Assembly: GCF_000939975.1 (NCBI RefSeq)
Contig: NZ_LK391969.1
Coordinates: 248,001 to 312,000, forward strand
Direction: 5' to 3'
From: Pseudomonas saudimassiliensis
Lineage (GTDB): Bacteria > Pseudomonadota > Gammaproteobacteria > Pseudomonadales > Pseudomonadaceae
DNA: 64,000 nucleotides
Shown: in pieces, positions 1 through 7,741 of the stretch
How the letters are laid out: each line of letters begins with the position of its first letter
How positions within the stretch are numbered: position 1 is the stretch's first letter
Position numbers and translations under genes: made by a program
The notes under the pieces: generated by a model
Told to the model about the DNA's origin: nothing
Seen by the model: the letters and a program-made list of their open reading frames with translations, nothing else
Database searches by the model: none

Positions 1-1
1 C

Positions 2-1426
2 TTCTGTTATCCCCCGCAAACGCTGCAGGTCGATCTACCTTCCGAGGGAGAAGCCCGGGCTTCCCCGGATGCTTCCATAACTGACGCCTCGGTTTCGGAT
101 AACGCCGCTCCCAGCGCAGAGATGGGCGAGGATCAGCAGGCGGCGCAGCGTCTGGCCACCCTCGGGCCGGTGGCGGGCACGCTGCTGTTCTTCGGTTTCG
201 GCCTGCTGCTGGCATTCACTCCCTGCACCCTGCCGATGATTCCCATCGTTTCCAGCATGGTGGTCGGCAGCCAGGCCAGACCTGCCCGCGCTTTCATGTT
301 ATCGCTGTGCTACGTGGTGGCGATGGCTGCGACCTATGCGGCGGTCGGAGTAGCAGCGGGGTTAGCCGGCGCCAACCTGCAGGCCACCCTGCAGTCGCCC
401 TGGCTGCTGGGCGCCTTCGCCGCGCTGTTCCTGGTGCTGGCCAGCGCGCTCTTTGGCCTGTTCACCCTGCGTCTGCCTTCGGCCCTGGTGGATCGGGTCG
501 AGTCAGTAGGGCGCGGGCGGGCAGGCGGTAGCCTGGTCGGTGCTACTGCCCTGGGCTTTCTCTCCGCTCTGCTGGTGGGGCCCTGCATGACCGCGCCGCT
601 GGCCGGCGCGTTGTTGTACATCGGTCAAACCGGCAGCGCTGTCTATGGTGGCCTGGCGCTGTTTGCCCTCGGCCTGGGCATGGGGCTGCCGCTGTTGGCC
701 ATCGCGACCTTCGGTGCGCGCATCCTGCCCAAGCCGGGTGCCTGGATGGAGCGGGTGAATATCGCCTTTGGCTACCTGATGGTCGGCATGGCCGTGATGA
801 TGCTGGTTCGTTTCCTGCCCGGCACCCTGAGCCTGCTCCTCTGGGGCGCGTGGCTGTTGTCCATCGCCATCGGCCTGCTGGCCTGGGCCCAGGCCGCGCC
901 GGCAAGACCGCGCCTGGTGTGGACCCTGCGTACCGGTGCGGCTTTCATCGGACTGTGGTCGGTACTGATGCTGCTGGGCGCGGCCTCGGGCGGCAGCTCG
1001 GTATTGCAGCCATTGGCCCACCTGGGCGGCGGTTCAGCGCCGGTATCCGCCCCGTCTGTGCCGGACTATGTGCAAGCCAAGTCGGTGGAGGATGTGGACG
1101 CCCGCCTGGCTGAAGCTGCCGCGCGGGGGGAGTGGACCCTGATCGACTTCTACGCCGACTGGTGCGTCAGCTGCCATGTGATCGAGCGCAATGTGTTCGG
1201 CGATCCGGTGGTGGCGGAGCGGCTGGCGCGCATGCAGATAGTGCGGCCGGATGTCACCCAGAACGATGCGGTGGACCAGGCGCTGCTCAGGCACTGGGGC
1301 GTGCTGGGGCCGCCCACGCTGATCCTGGTCGGGCCCGATGGCACCGAGCGCCGCGATCTGCGGATGGTCGGCGAAATCAACGCGAGTGAATTTCTCAACC
1401 GTCTGAATGCAGCAGGTACACCATGA
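2..1426 (+). CDS. dsbD: Thiol:disulfide interchange protein DsbD, 3' part (5' end outside window)
   Basis: The open frame begins at the window edge and reads 474 residues. The first residues, FCYPP, match the second cysteine of the periplasmic N-terminal DsbD domain, so the gene started upstream and the ATG at 122 is internal. A polytopic membrane domain follows with the two conserved cysteines in FTPCTLPMIP and VGPCMTAPLAG, then a C-terminal thioredoxin-like domain with YADWCVSCH (CxxC). In the family, DsbD carries electrons from cytoplasmic thioredoxin across the inner membrane to periplasmic DsbC/DsbG and TlpA-like proteins. The next gene overlaps it (ATGATGA), which indicates an operon with the TlpA- and DsbG-like genes. 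The trio resembles the dsbD2-tlpA-dsbG cluster known in pseudomonads, so this may be the second DsbD paralogue. Confidence 0.93.
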   Translation, partial: FCYPPQTLQVDLPSEGEARASPDASITDASVSDNAAPSAEMGEDQQAAQRLATLGPVAGTLLFFGFGLLLAFTPCTLPMIPIVSSMVVGSQARPARAFMLSLCYVVAMAATYAAVGVAAGLAGANLQATLQSPWLLGAFAALFLVLASALFGLFTLRLPSALVDRVESVGRGRAGGSLVGATALGFLSALLVGPCMTAPLAGALLYIGQTGSAVYGGLALFALGLGMGLPLLAIATFGARILPKPGAWMERVNIAFGYLMVGMAVMMLVRFLPGTLSLLLWGAWLLSIAIGLLAWAQAAPARPRLVWTLRTGAAFIGLWSVLMLLGAASGGSSVLQPLAHLGGGSAPVSAPSVPDYVQAKSVEDVDARLAEAAARGEWTLIDFYADWCVSCHVIERNVFGDPVVAERLARMQIVRPDVTQNDAVDQALLRHWGVLGPPTLILVGPDGTERRDLRMVGEINASEFLNRLNAAGTP

Positions 1427-2259
1427 TGAGTATTGGTCCGTTCTCTATCAAAGTCGTCGGCGTTGTCGCTGCGATATTGCTCGCCTGGCTGGTGACCCGC
1501 GCGGTTGCCAAGCGGATTGGGGATGATGTTTCGCTCAAGCTGGCTGGCGCCGTGTTGTTCGATGCGGTGTTCTGGGGGTTGATAGCCGCTCGCCTGGGGT
1601 ACGTCGCCTTCTGGTGGGAGGATTATTTCGCGACACCGATGTCGATAATCGCTATTGGCGATGGCGGGTTTACCTGGTGGGTGGGGGTGCTGACCGCGCT
1701 GGCGTTTATCGGGTGGCGAGCCCGGCGCATGCGAACGCTGCGTCGGGCGGCGCTGGCAGGTGTGCTGACCGGTGTTGCAGCCTGGTTTGCCACCGGCACG
1801 GTAGTGGGGCTACTGCACCATTCGCCACCCATGCCGGATCTGCAGTTGGCCACCCTGGAGGAGCAACCCATTTCACTGCTGAGCTATCAGGGCCGCCCGA
1901 CCGTGGTCAATCTCTGGGCTACCTGGTGTCCACCCTGTCGCCGGGAAATGCCCGTATTCGAGCAGGCCCAATCCGCCTTCCCGGAGGTGAATATCGTCAT
2001 GGTCAACCAGGGCGAAAGCGCCGAGCAGGCGCTGGCCTTCCTGCAAAGCCAGGGCCTGACGCTGAGCGATGTACTGCTTGATCCCTTTTCGCGAACCATG
2101 CACGCGACCGGCGCACGGGCTCTGCCCACCACCTTGTTCTTTGATGCCGACGGTGAGCTGGTGGATTCGCATATGGGTGAACTCACCATGGCCAGTTTCA
2201 AGAGCAACATGTCGCGCCACTTTGCACAATCCGCCCAATCCATTTCCAACGAGGAATAA
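1423..2259 (+). CDS. Membrane-anchored TlpA-family thiol reductase with Lgt-like N-terminal domain
   Basis: A 278-residue protein in two parts. Residues about 8-130 form several hydrophobic segments with an Lgt-like signature (AARLGYV near 55-61, then GDGGFTWWVGV near 79-89). Residues about 135-270 form a TlpA/ResA-type thioredoxin fold with the active site WATWCPPC (C169, C172) and the cis-proline loop ALPTT. TlpA-type proteins reduce specific periplasmic disulfides, often in cytochrome maturation, and take electrons from DsbD/CcdA. Overlap with dsbD upstream and dsbG downstream supports that partnership. The Lgt-like part lacks the full length of a diacylglyceryl transferase, so I read it as an anchor or helper domain; transferase activity is not supported. 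Start 1423 or 1426 cannot be separated. Confidence 0.82.
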   Translation: MMSIGPFSIKVVGVVAAILLAWLVTRAVAKRIGDDVSLKLAGAVLFDAVFWGLIAARLGYVAFWWEDYFATPMSIIAIGDGGFTWWVGVLTALAFIGWRARRMRTLRRAALAGVLTGVAAWFATGTVVGLLHHSPPMPDLQLATLEEQPISLLSYQGRPTVVNLWATWCPPCRREMPVFEQAQSAFPEVNIVMVNQGESAEQALAFLQSQGLTLSDVLLDPFSRTMHATGARALPTTLFFDADGELVDSHMGELTMASFKSNMSRHFAQSAQSISNEE

Positions 2260-3050
2260 TGATGTTTTCCAGATCCCTTTTTCATCAGCGCCCCGGCATG
2301 TCCTTCGGCATGGCGGCGGCCCTGTTATCGGTAGCGACTGGCGTGTACGCAGAGGAGGCGGCGCAGCCGCAGGTGCTTAACGCATTGCAAGCCCAGGGGC
2401 TGACCATCGTCGAGGAATTCGACGCCGGGAGCGAGCTGCGGGCCTTCGCCGCTGTCGCTGGCGATCAGCCCATGGCGGTCTATCTCACCAATGACGGCAA
2501 GGCGATCGTGGGTACTCGGTTGGATGCCAGCGGGCAACCGGTCGATGCCGCGATGCTTCAGGAGCTGGTGGCCAAACCGATGAGCGACAAGACCTGGGCC
2601 CAACTGGAAAGCTCAACCTGGGTACTGGACGGCCAGGCCGATGCGCCGCGCGTGGTCTACACCTTCAGCGATGCCAATTGCCCCTACTGCCACCGCTTCT
2701 GGGAAGCGGCCCGACCTTGGGTGGACTCCGGCAAGGTGCAATTACGCCATCTGTTTGTCGGCGTCATCAAGGCCGACAGTCCCGCCAAGGCGGCAGCCAT
2801 CCTCGAGGCGGATGATCCGTCAGCAGCGCTGCTGGAAAACGAGAAGAATTTCGCCCAGGGCGGCATTACGCCGGCCAGCAGCATTTCCAGTAAAGCGCAG
2901 CGAGTGCTCGATGAGAACCAGCAGCTTATGCACGCCACTGGCTTTCGCGGTACGCCAGGCATCGTTGTTCGACAAGGCGACGGGTTGATCCGCAAGTTCA
3001 ACGGCATGCCGCAGCCGGGGCAGATGGCTGAGGTGATGGGGCCGCGGTAA
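2259..3050 (+). CDS. dsbG: Periplasmic thiol:disulfide isomerase/chaperone DsbG
   Basis: A 263-residue protein with an N-terminal signal peptide (hydrophobic stretch about 14-30, likely cleavage near VYA-EEA). It has a DsbC/DsbG-type N-terminal dimerisation region and a thioredoxin-fold catalytic domain with CPYC at 141-144 and the cis-proline motif GTPG. CPYC is the DsbG active site; the other isomerase in this window (dsbC at 5561) has CGYC. DsbG proteins isomerise or reduce cysteines in periplasmic proteins and are kept reduced by DsbD. The start overlaps the TAA of the TlpA-like gene, so the three are very probably co-transcribed. Both 2259 and 2262 are ATG codons. Confidence 0.88.
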   Translation: MMFSRSLFHQRPGMSFGMAAALLSVATGVYAEEAAQPQVLNALQAQGLTIVEEFDAGSELRAFAAVAGDQPMAVYLTNDGKAIVGTRLDASGQPVDAAMLQELVAKPMSDKTWAQLESSTWVLDGQADAPRVVYTFSDANCPYCHRFWEAARPWVDSGKVQLRHLFVGVIKADSPAKAAAILEADDPSAALLENEKNFAQGGITPASSISSKAQRVLDENQQLMHATGFRGTPGIVVRQGDGLIRKFNGMPQPGQMAEVMGPR

Positions 3051-3151
3051 CGGGCAGCTGCGGCGCACCGCGTTATCGTCCGGTCAGACGATGCTGATTT
3101 CTTGCCCATGTTATAGAAATGGGATTGAACATTTCTTAATGGAGCAGCTGC

Positions 3152-4033
3152 GTGCAATCCACAGGATCTGATATTGCAGTAGTCACAGGGGCCAGCCGGG
3201 GCGTGGGCAGGGGCATCGCCGTAGCCCTGGGGCGTGCCGGAATGACGGTATATGTCACGGGACGGACACTCAGCGGCCTGGGGCAGGAGCAGGTCAACGG
3301 CCAGGTCCTGGGCGGTAATCTGGAAGAGACGGCCCAGCTGGTGACAGCCGCCGGTGGTCGTGGGATCCCGGTTCGTTGCGATCATGCCGACGATGCTCAG
3401 GTAGCCAGCCTGTTCGAGCAGGTGGCTGCGGAGCATGGCCGGCTCGATCTGCTGGTCAATAATGCCACCTTCCTGCATCACCAGTTGGTCCTTCCGGGAC
3501 CTTTCTGGGAAAAGGAACTGGGTATGGTAGATATGCTCAATGTGGGCCTGCGTTCGGCTTACGTCGCGAGCTATTATGCTGTACCGCTGCTGCTGAAATC
3601 CCCGCGGGGCCTGATTACCTTCATTTCCTCCTACGGCGCCAATTGCTATATGCATGGTCCGGCCTATGGAGCGCAGAAGGCAGGGTGCGACAAGCTCGCT
3701 GCCGACATGGCTGTGGATTTGGAAGGCACCAAGGTCGCCGCATTGTCCTTGTGGCTGGGCTTGCAACACACCGAGCGCAGCGCGCTGGTCGGAGCTGCAA
3801 GTGGTGTGGATTATTCTGCGTTCTTGGCGCAGGCGGAAACCCCTGAATTCAATGGCAGCGTCATTCATGCGCTATTAAACGACCCGGGGTTGGCGCAGAT
3901 GAATGGGCAGACCTTGATCACCGCTGAGCAGGCCGCACGCTACGGCATTGTGGATGCCGGGCAGCGTCAGCCAGCGTCACTGCGACAGCAATTGGGTGGG
4001 CCGGTGCCCGTACACCCGGCACGGGTCGGCTAG
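3152..4033 (+). CDS. Short-chain dehydrogenase/reductase (SDR), DHRS1-like
   Basis: A 293-residue classical SDR. The Rossmann cofactor motif TGASRGVG lies at 12-19, the NNA motif at 103-105, and the catalytic set is N130, S159/S160, Y172 and K176 (YGAQK). It should oxidise or reduce an alcohol/carbonyl using NAD(P)(H); the substrate is unknown. The general pattern and the large C-terminal extension are like DHRS1-type SDRs. The start is GTG at 3152 behind GGAG at 3141; the nearby ATG at 3139 is in another frame and soon stops. The NTF2-like gene begins 11 bases after the stop, so the two form a small operon that ends in the terminator at 4519. Confidence 0.83.
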   Translation: MQSTGSDIAVVTGASRGVGRGIAVALGRAGMTVYVTGRTLSGLGQEQVNGQVLGGNLEETAQLVTAAGGRGIPVRCDHADDAQVASLFEQVAAEHGRLDLLVNNATFLHHQLVLPGPFWEKELGMVDMLNVGLRSAYVASYYAVPLLLKSPRGLITFISSYGANCYMHGPAYGAQKAGCDKLAADMAVDLEGTKVAALSLWLGLQHTERSALVGAASGVDYSAFLAQAETPEFNGSVIHALLNDPGLAQMNGQTLITAEQAARYGIVDAGQRQPASLRQQLGGPVPVHPARVG

Positions 4034-4044
4034 AGGGAGCAAGC

Positions 4045-4518
4045 ATGCAGCAGACCAGCATGGTGGCGTTGGAGCAGCGCCTGCAGAAACTTGAGGCGTT
4101 GGAGCAGATTCAGCAACTCAAGCACCGATACCTCAACGCCTGTGATCGCAAGGACGTGGAGGAGATGCGCGCGTGTTTTGCGCCAGGGCCGATATTGATC
4201 GATTACGGCGCGATCGGCGTGTTCCATGATCGCGACAGCTTCCTGGAGCTTTATACGCGTCTGGCCTGTCAGCCCAATGTCATCGATCTGCATCACGGGG
4301 CCAATCCGGAAATCGTTCTGGAGTCGGCGACCGAGGCGCGTGGTCGCTGGGCACTGTACTATTTCAATGTGGATGCGCAGACCGGCCTGACCCGGCAGCT
4401 CGGTGGGCAGTATGAAGACCGCTATCGGCTGACCGAGGCGGGATGGCGCATCATTGAAACCCGCTCACGGATCCATTCAACCGTTGAAGGACACAGTTTA
4501 TCCACGCCGAGCCAGTGA
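4045..4518 (+). CDS. NTF2/SnoaL-like domain protein
   Basis: A 157-residue single-domain protein. A short N-terminal helical stretch (LEQRLQKLEALEQIQQLKHRYL) leads into an alpha+beta-barrel fold of the SnoaL/NTF2 type: the pattern DxxDVEEMRACFA, a central GAIGVFHDRDSF, and a final strand run ending WRIIETRSRIH. Members of this fold are small-molecule isomerases, dehydratases or binding proteins, so the reaction cannot be given. It sits 11 bases downstream of the SDR gene and is co-transcribed with it, which suggests that they act on the same small molecule. A GAGGGAGCAAGC segment ahead of the ATG serves as ribosome binding site. Confidence 0.72.
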   Translation: MQQTSMVALEQRLQKLEALEQIQQLKHRYLNACDRKDVEEMRACFAPGPILIDYGAIGVFHDRDSFLELYTRLACQPNVIDLHHGANPEIVLESATEARGRWALYYFNVDAQTGLTRQLGGQYEDRYRLTEAGWRIIETRSRIHSTVEGHSLSTPSQ

Positions 4519-4544
4519 AAAACCGCCTCCGGGCGGTTTTTTGT
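4519..4544 (+). terminator. Rho-independent terminator after the SDR/NTF2 operon
   Basis: The inverted repeat AACCGCC / GGCGGTT with loop TCCG lies at 4521-4538 and is followed directly by a T run (4537-4542). It begins at the stop codon of the NTF2-like gene. This is a textbook intrinsic terminator on the plus strand. Confidence 0.9.
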
Positions 4545-4569
4545 TGCCTGTCGCAAAAGCCTTTATGAT
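4541..4569 (+). promoter_or_regulatory. Putative sigma-70 promoter for xerD
   Basis: TTGTTG at 4541-4546 and TATGAT at 4564-4569 are separated by exactly 17 bases. The -10 box matches five of six consensus positions, the -35 box three. The promoter starts inside the T run of the preceding terminator and ends 26 bases before the xerD ATG. Confidence 0.55.
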
Positions 4570-4595
4570 GTCGGGCTAACCTGTTCGAGACCTGC

Positions 4596-5513
4596 ATGAA
4601 GACGCCCTTACCCCAGCCGCCCGGTGAAGATGACCTGCGGGCCATTGGCCGCTATCTGGATAGCCTGTGGCTGGAGCGGGGGCTGGCTGCCCAGACGCTG
4701 GATTCTTACCGTACCGATCTGACCTTGCTGGCCGGCTGGTTGGCGGGGCGGGGCGGCTTGTATGCGGCGCGCCGGGGCGATCTGCTGGAACACCTGGCTT
4801 GGCGCATCCAGGCTGGCTACCAGGCGCGTTCGACGGCGCGGTTGCTGTCCTGCCTGCGCGGGTTCTACCGGCATGCCCTGCGCGAAGGGCTGGTCAGCGA
4901 AGACCCGACGCTGGATATCGCCATGCCCCAGTTGGGCCGGCCCTTGCCCGATTCGCTCAGCGAGGCGGATGTGGAGGCGCTGCTGGCCGCGCCGGATATC
5001 AGCGACACGTTGGGACTGCGGGATCGCTGCATGCTGGAAGTGCTCTATGCCTGCGGGTTGCGGGTCAGCGAGCTGGTCGGCCTGCGACTGGATCAGCTGA
5101 ACCTGCGCCAGGGCATAGTGCGGATCGTCGGCAAGGGCAGCAAGGAGCGCCTGGTGCCGCTGGGTGAGGAAGCGTTGGCATGGATCGTCCGCTATTGCGC
5201 CGAGGCGCGCCCGGCGCTGCTCAAGGGCAAGCCCAGCGATGTGCTGTTTCCCAGCCAGCAGGCGCGGGAGATGACCCGCCAGACCTTCTGGCATCGGATC
5301 AAACTGCATGCCCAGCAGGCGGGTATCCGTACGGCGCTGTCGCCCCATACCCTGCGCCATGCCTTTGCCACCCATCTGCTCAACCACGGCGCGGATCTGC
5401 GGGTAGTGCAGATGCTGCTCGGCCACAGCGATCTGTCGACCACCCAGATCTATACCCATGTGGCCAGGCATCGACTGCGTGAACTGCATGCCAGTCATCA
5501 TCCCCGTGGGTGA
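4596..5513 (+). CDS. xerD: Site-specific tyrosine recombinase XerD
   Basis: A 305-residue tyrosine recombinase of normal XerD length. The N-terminal SAM-like DNA-binding domain covers about 12-105. The catalytic domain has the complete set R156 (CGLRVSEL), K180 (GKGSKER), H251 and R254 (PHTLRHAFATHLL), H277 (LGHSDLST) and the nucleophile Y286 (TQIYTHV). With XerC it resolves chromosome dimers at dif. The neighbouring dsbC and hom genes match the usual pseudomonad xerD-dsbC-hom order, so this is the housekeeping enzyme and not an integron or phage integrase. Confidence 0.95.
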   Translation: MKTPLPQPPGEDDLRAIGRYLDSLWLERGLAAQTLDSYRTDLTLLAGWLAGRGGLYAARRGDLLEHLAWRIQAGYQARSTARLLSCLRGFYRHALREGLVSEDPTLDIAMPQLGRPLPDSLSEADVEALLAAPDISDTLGLRDRCMLEVLYACGLRVSELVGLRLDQLNLRQGIVRIVGKGSKERLVPLGEEALAWIVRYCAEARPALLKGKPSDVLFPSQQAREMTRQTFWHRIKLHAQQAGIRTALSPHTLRHAFATHLLNHGADLRVVQMLLGHSDLSTTQIYTHVARHRLRELHASHHPRG

Positions 5514-5560
5514 GAAATGCGTTTCATGATAAGCTTGCCCGTCATCAAGAGGACCGACCA

Positions 5561-6280
5561 ATGCGACTGAAACACCTGACAGCCGGGCTGTTGGCCCTGT
5601 GCGCTACCCAGGCGTGGGCTGATGCGCAGCAGAGCATCCGCCAGAGCCTGGACCAGCTGAACTTTCCCCTGGCAGTTACGACGATTTCGGAAACGCCCGT
5701 CGAGGGTCTGTATCAGATTCAGCTGGAGAATGGTCGGGTGATCTATGGCAGTGGCGACGGCAAGTATCTGGTGCAGGGTGCGCTGATTGCGGTCAATGAC
5801 GGCCAGCCGCGCAACCTGACCGCTGAGGTCGAAGCCAAGGCGATTGGTGAAGTCATCAATGGCATCCCTACCAAGGACCTGGTGGTATTCGCGCCCGCGC
5901 AACCGAAAACGCACATCACCGTCTTCACCGATGTGGATTGCGGCTACTGCCGCAAGCTGCACGAGGAGATCGGCGAGCTGAACGAGCTGGGTATCGAGGT
6001 GCGCTACGCTGCCTTCCCGCGCGCCGGCACCGACAGCAAGACCGCCGAGGTCATGCGCTCGGTCTGGTGTGCCGAAGATCGGCAGGCGGCCATGACCCGC
6101 GCCAAGCAGGGCAAGTCGGTGACGCGTGTCACCTGCGAGAATCCGGTTACCGGCCAGTACGAGCTGGGCGCCCAGGTCGGGGTCCAGGGCACGCCGGCGA
6201 TCTTCCTCGCCAACGGTACGCTGGTGCCCGGCTACAAGCCGGCCCAGGCGCTGGCCCAAGAGGCCATCGCCAATCAATGA
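5561..6280 (+). CDS. dsbC: Periplasmic disulfide isomerase DsbC
   Basis: A 239-residue protein with signal peptide 1-20 (cleavage AWA-DA), a DsbC N-terminal dimerisation domain and a thioredoxin-fold domain with active site CGYC (C127, C130) in FTDVDCGYCRKLHEE. A second cysteine pair (WCAED ... VTCEN) corresponds to the structural disulfide of DsbC. The cis-proline motif is GTPA. ATG 5561 is chosen because it follows AGAGGA with good spacing and begins a proper signal peptide; an upstream GTG at 5510 would add 17 residues in front of it. It rearranges wrong disulfides and depends on DsbD for reduction. Confidence 0.93.
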   Translation: MRLKHLTAGLLALCATQAWADAQQSIRQSLDQLNFPLAVTTISETPVEGLYQIQLENGRVIYGSGDGKYLVQGALIAVNDGQPRNLTAEVEAKAIGEVINGIPTKDLVVFAPAQPKTHITVFTDVDCGYCRKLHEEIGELNELGIEVRYAAFPRAGTDSKTAEVMRSVWCAEDRQAAMTRAKQGKSVTRVTCENPVTGQYELGAQVGVQGTPAIFLANGTLVPGYKPAQALAQEAIANQ

Positions 6281-6300
6281 CAGCCCACCGCGGTGGGCTG
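6281..6300. terminator. Perfect 20-base palindrome directly after dsbC (possible terminator or attenuator)
   Basis: The ten bases CAGCCCACCG are followed by their exact reverse complement, so the element is a perfect palindrome. It begins at the base after the dsbC stop codon and lies 43 bases upstream of the hom start. No T run follows, so it is not a classical intrinsic terminator. It could act as an RNA hairpin between dsbC and hom or as a protein-binding operator. Confidence 0.4.
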
Positions 6301-6343
6301 AACAACGCAGTTACTACAACATAGAGAAACGTGGGGGCTTGGT

Positions 6344-7651
6344 TTGAAACCGGTCAAAGTGGGTATATGTGGTCTGGGCACCGTCGGCGGTGGCACCTTC
6401 AATGTTCTGCAGCGCAACGCCGGGGAGATTGCCCGCAGGGCAGGCCGGGCGATCGAGGTGACCCATATTGCCACCCGGCACCCGAACCCTGCCTGCAATG
6501 TCGGGGATCACGTCCAGGTGACCGATGACGCCCTGGCGCTGGCCAGCAATCCGGATATCGACATCATCGTCGAGTTGATCGGCGGTTATGACCTGGCGCT
6601 GAAGATCGTCATGCAGGCCATTGCCAATGGCAAGCACGTGGTCACTGCCAACAAGGCGCTGATTGCGGTGCACGGTAACGAGATCTTCGCTGCCGCCCGT
6701 GAGCAGGGCGTCATGGTGATGTTCGAAGCCGCGGTCGCGGGCGGCATCCCGATCATCAAGTCGCTGCGCGAAGGCCTGGCGGCCAACCGCGTGCAGTGGC
6801 TGGCCGGCATCATCAACGGCACCGGCAACTTCATTCTCACCGAGATGCGCGACAAGGGCCGGACCTTTGCCGATGTGCTGGCCGAGGCCCAGGCCCTGGG
6901 TTATGCCGAGGCCGACCCGACCTTCGACGTCGAAGGTATCGATGCGGCGCACAAGCTGACCATCCTGGCGTCGCTGGCCTTCGGTATTCCGTTGCAGTTC
7001 GACAAGGCCTATACCGAGGGCATCACCCAGCTGACTACCGCTGACGTGAACTACGCCGAAGCTTTCGGTTACCGCATCAAGCACCTGGGCATTGCCCGGC
7101 GCACCGAGCAGGGGGTCGAGCTGCGCGTGCACCCGACGCTGATTCCGGCGGATCGTCTGCTGGCCAATGTCCATGGCGTGATGAACGCGGTGATGGTCAA
7201 TGGCGATGCGGTTGGCTCGACCCTGTACTACGGTGCCGGTGCTGGCGCCGAGCCCACTGCCTCGGCGGTGGTGGCGGACATCATCGATGTGGCCCGCGCC
7301 CTGGCCAGCGATCCGAATAGCCGGGTGCCGCACCTGGCCTTTGGTGCCGATACCCTGTCGGACCTGCCGGTGTTGCCGGTGGGCGATGTGGAAACCGCCT
7401 ACTACCTGCGCCTGCAGGCCCAGGATCGCCCGGGCGTGCTGGCACGGGTGGCGAGCATCCTGTCCGAGCGCGGCATCAACATCGAGTCGATCATGCAGAA
7501 GGAAGTCGAGGAACAGGACGGCCTGGTGCCGATCATCATCCTCACCCACCGCGTCCGCGAGCAGAGCATGAACGATGCCATCGCCGCCATGGAAGCCCTG
7601 GACGATGTCGCTGGCCCGCTGATGCGGATCCGCGTGGAACAACTGGATTAA
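6344..7651 (+). CDS. hom: Homoserine dehydrogenase
   Basis: A 435-residue monofunctional homoserine dehydrogenase. The N-terminal NAD(P) site is GICGLGTVGGGTF; the central catalytic domain has AAVAGGIPIIKSLREGL, GIINGTGNFIL and the EADPTFDVEGIDAAHK signature. A C-terminal ACT domain (about 350-430, RPGVLARVASILSERGINIES) is the usual site for threonine feedback. It makes homoserine from aspartate semialdehyde for threonine and methionine. The start is TTG at 6344 behind GTGGGGG; the resulting start MKPVKVGICG is the one conserved in pseudomonads and there is no in-frame ATG nearby. thrC follows, so both threonine genes are adjacent. Confidence 0.95.
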   Translation: MKPVKVGICGLGTVGGGTFNVLQRNAGEIARRAGRAIEVTHIATRHPNPACNVGDHVQVTDDALALASNPDIDIIVELIGGYDLALKIVMQAIANGKHVVTANKALIAVHGNEIFAAAREQGVMVMFEAAVAGGIPIIKSLREGLAANRVQWLAGIINGTGNFILTEMRDKGRTFADVLAEAQALGYAEADPTFDVEGIDAAHKLTILASLAFGIPLQFDKAYTEGITQLTTADVNYAEAFGYRIKHLGIARRTEQGVELRVHPTLIPADRLLANVHGVMNAVMVNGDAVGSTLYYGAGAGAEPTASAVVADIIDVARALASDPNSRVPHLAFGADTLSDLPVLPVGDVETAYYLRLQAQDRPGVLARVASILSERGINIESIMQKEVEEQDGLVPIIILTHRVREQSMNDAIAAMEALDDVAGPLMRIRVEQLD

Positions 7652-7652
7652 T

Positions 7653-7700
7653 CAGCTGCAAGTCGCCAGCGGCAAGCCACAAGCGGAACAGCTTGCAGCT
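7653..7700. repeat. Short inverted repeat in the hom-thrC spacer (REP-like)
   Basis: AGCTGCAAG at 7654-7662 is repeated as its exact reverse complement CTTGCAGCT at 7692-7700, with a GCAAGC/ACAAGC-rich middle. Such AGCTGCAAG/GCTTGCAGC segments are familiar as dispersed intergenic repeats in pseudomonad genomes. Whether other copies exist cannot be seen from this window. Confidence 0.45.
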
Positions 7701-7741
7701 TGCGCCCTGGGGCTTACCGCTCAAACCGAAGGTTTGCAGAT

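Noticed and set aside
4596-5513. Integrase of a mobile element or integron
   Set aside because: Length, active site and the xerD-dsbC-hom neighbourhood identify housekeeping XerD; no att sites, cassettes or mobile genes are near.
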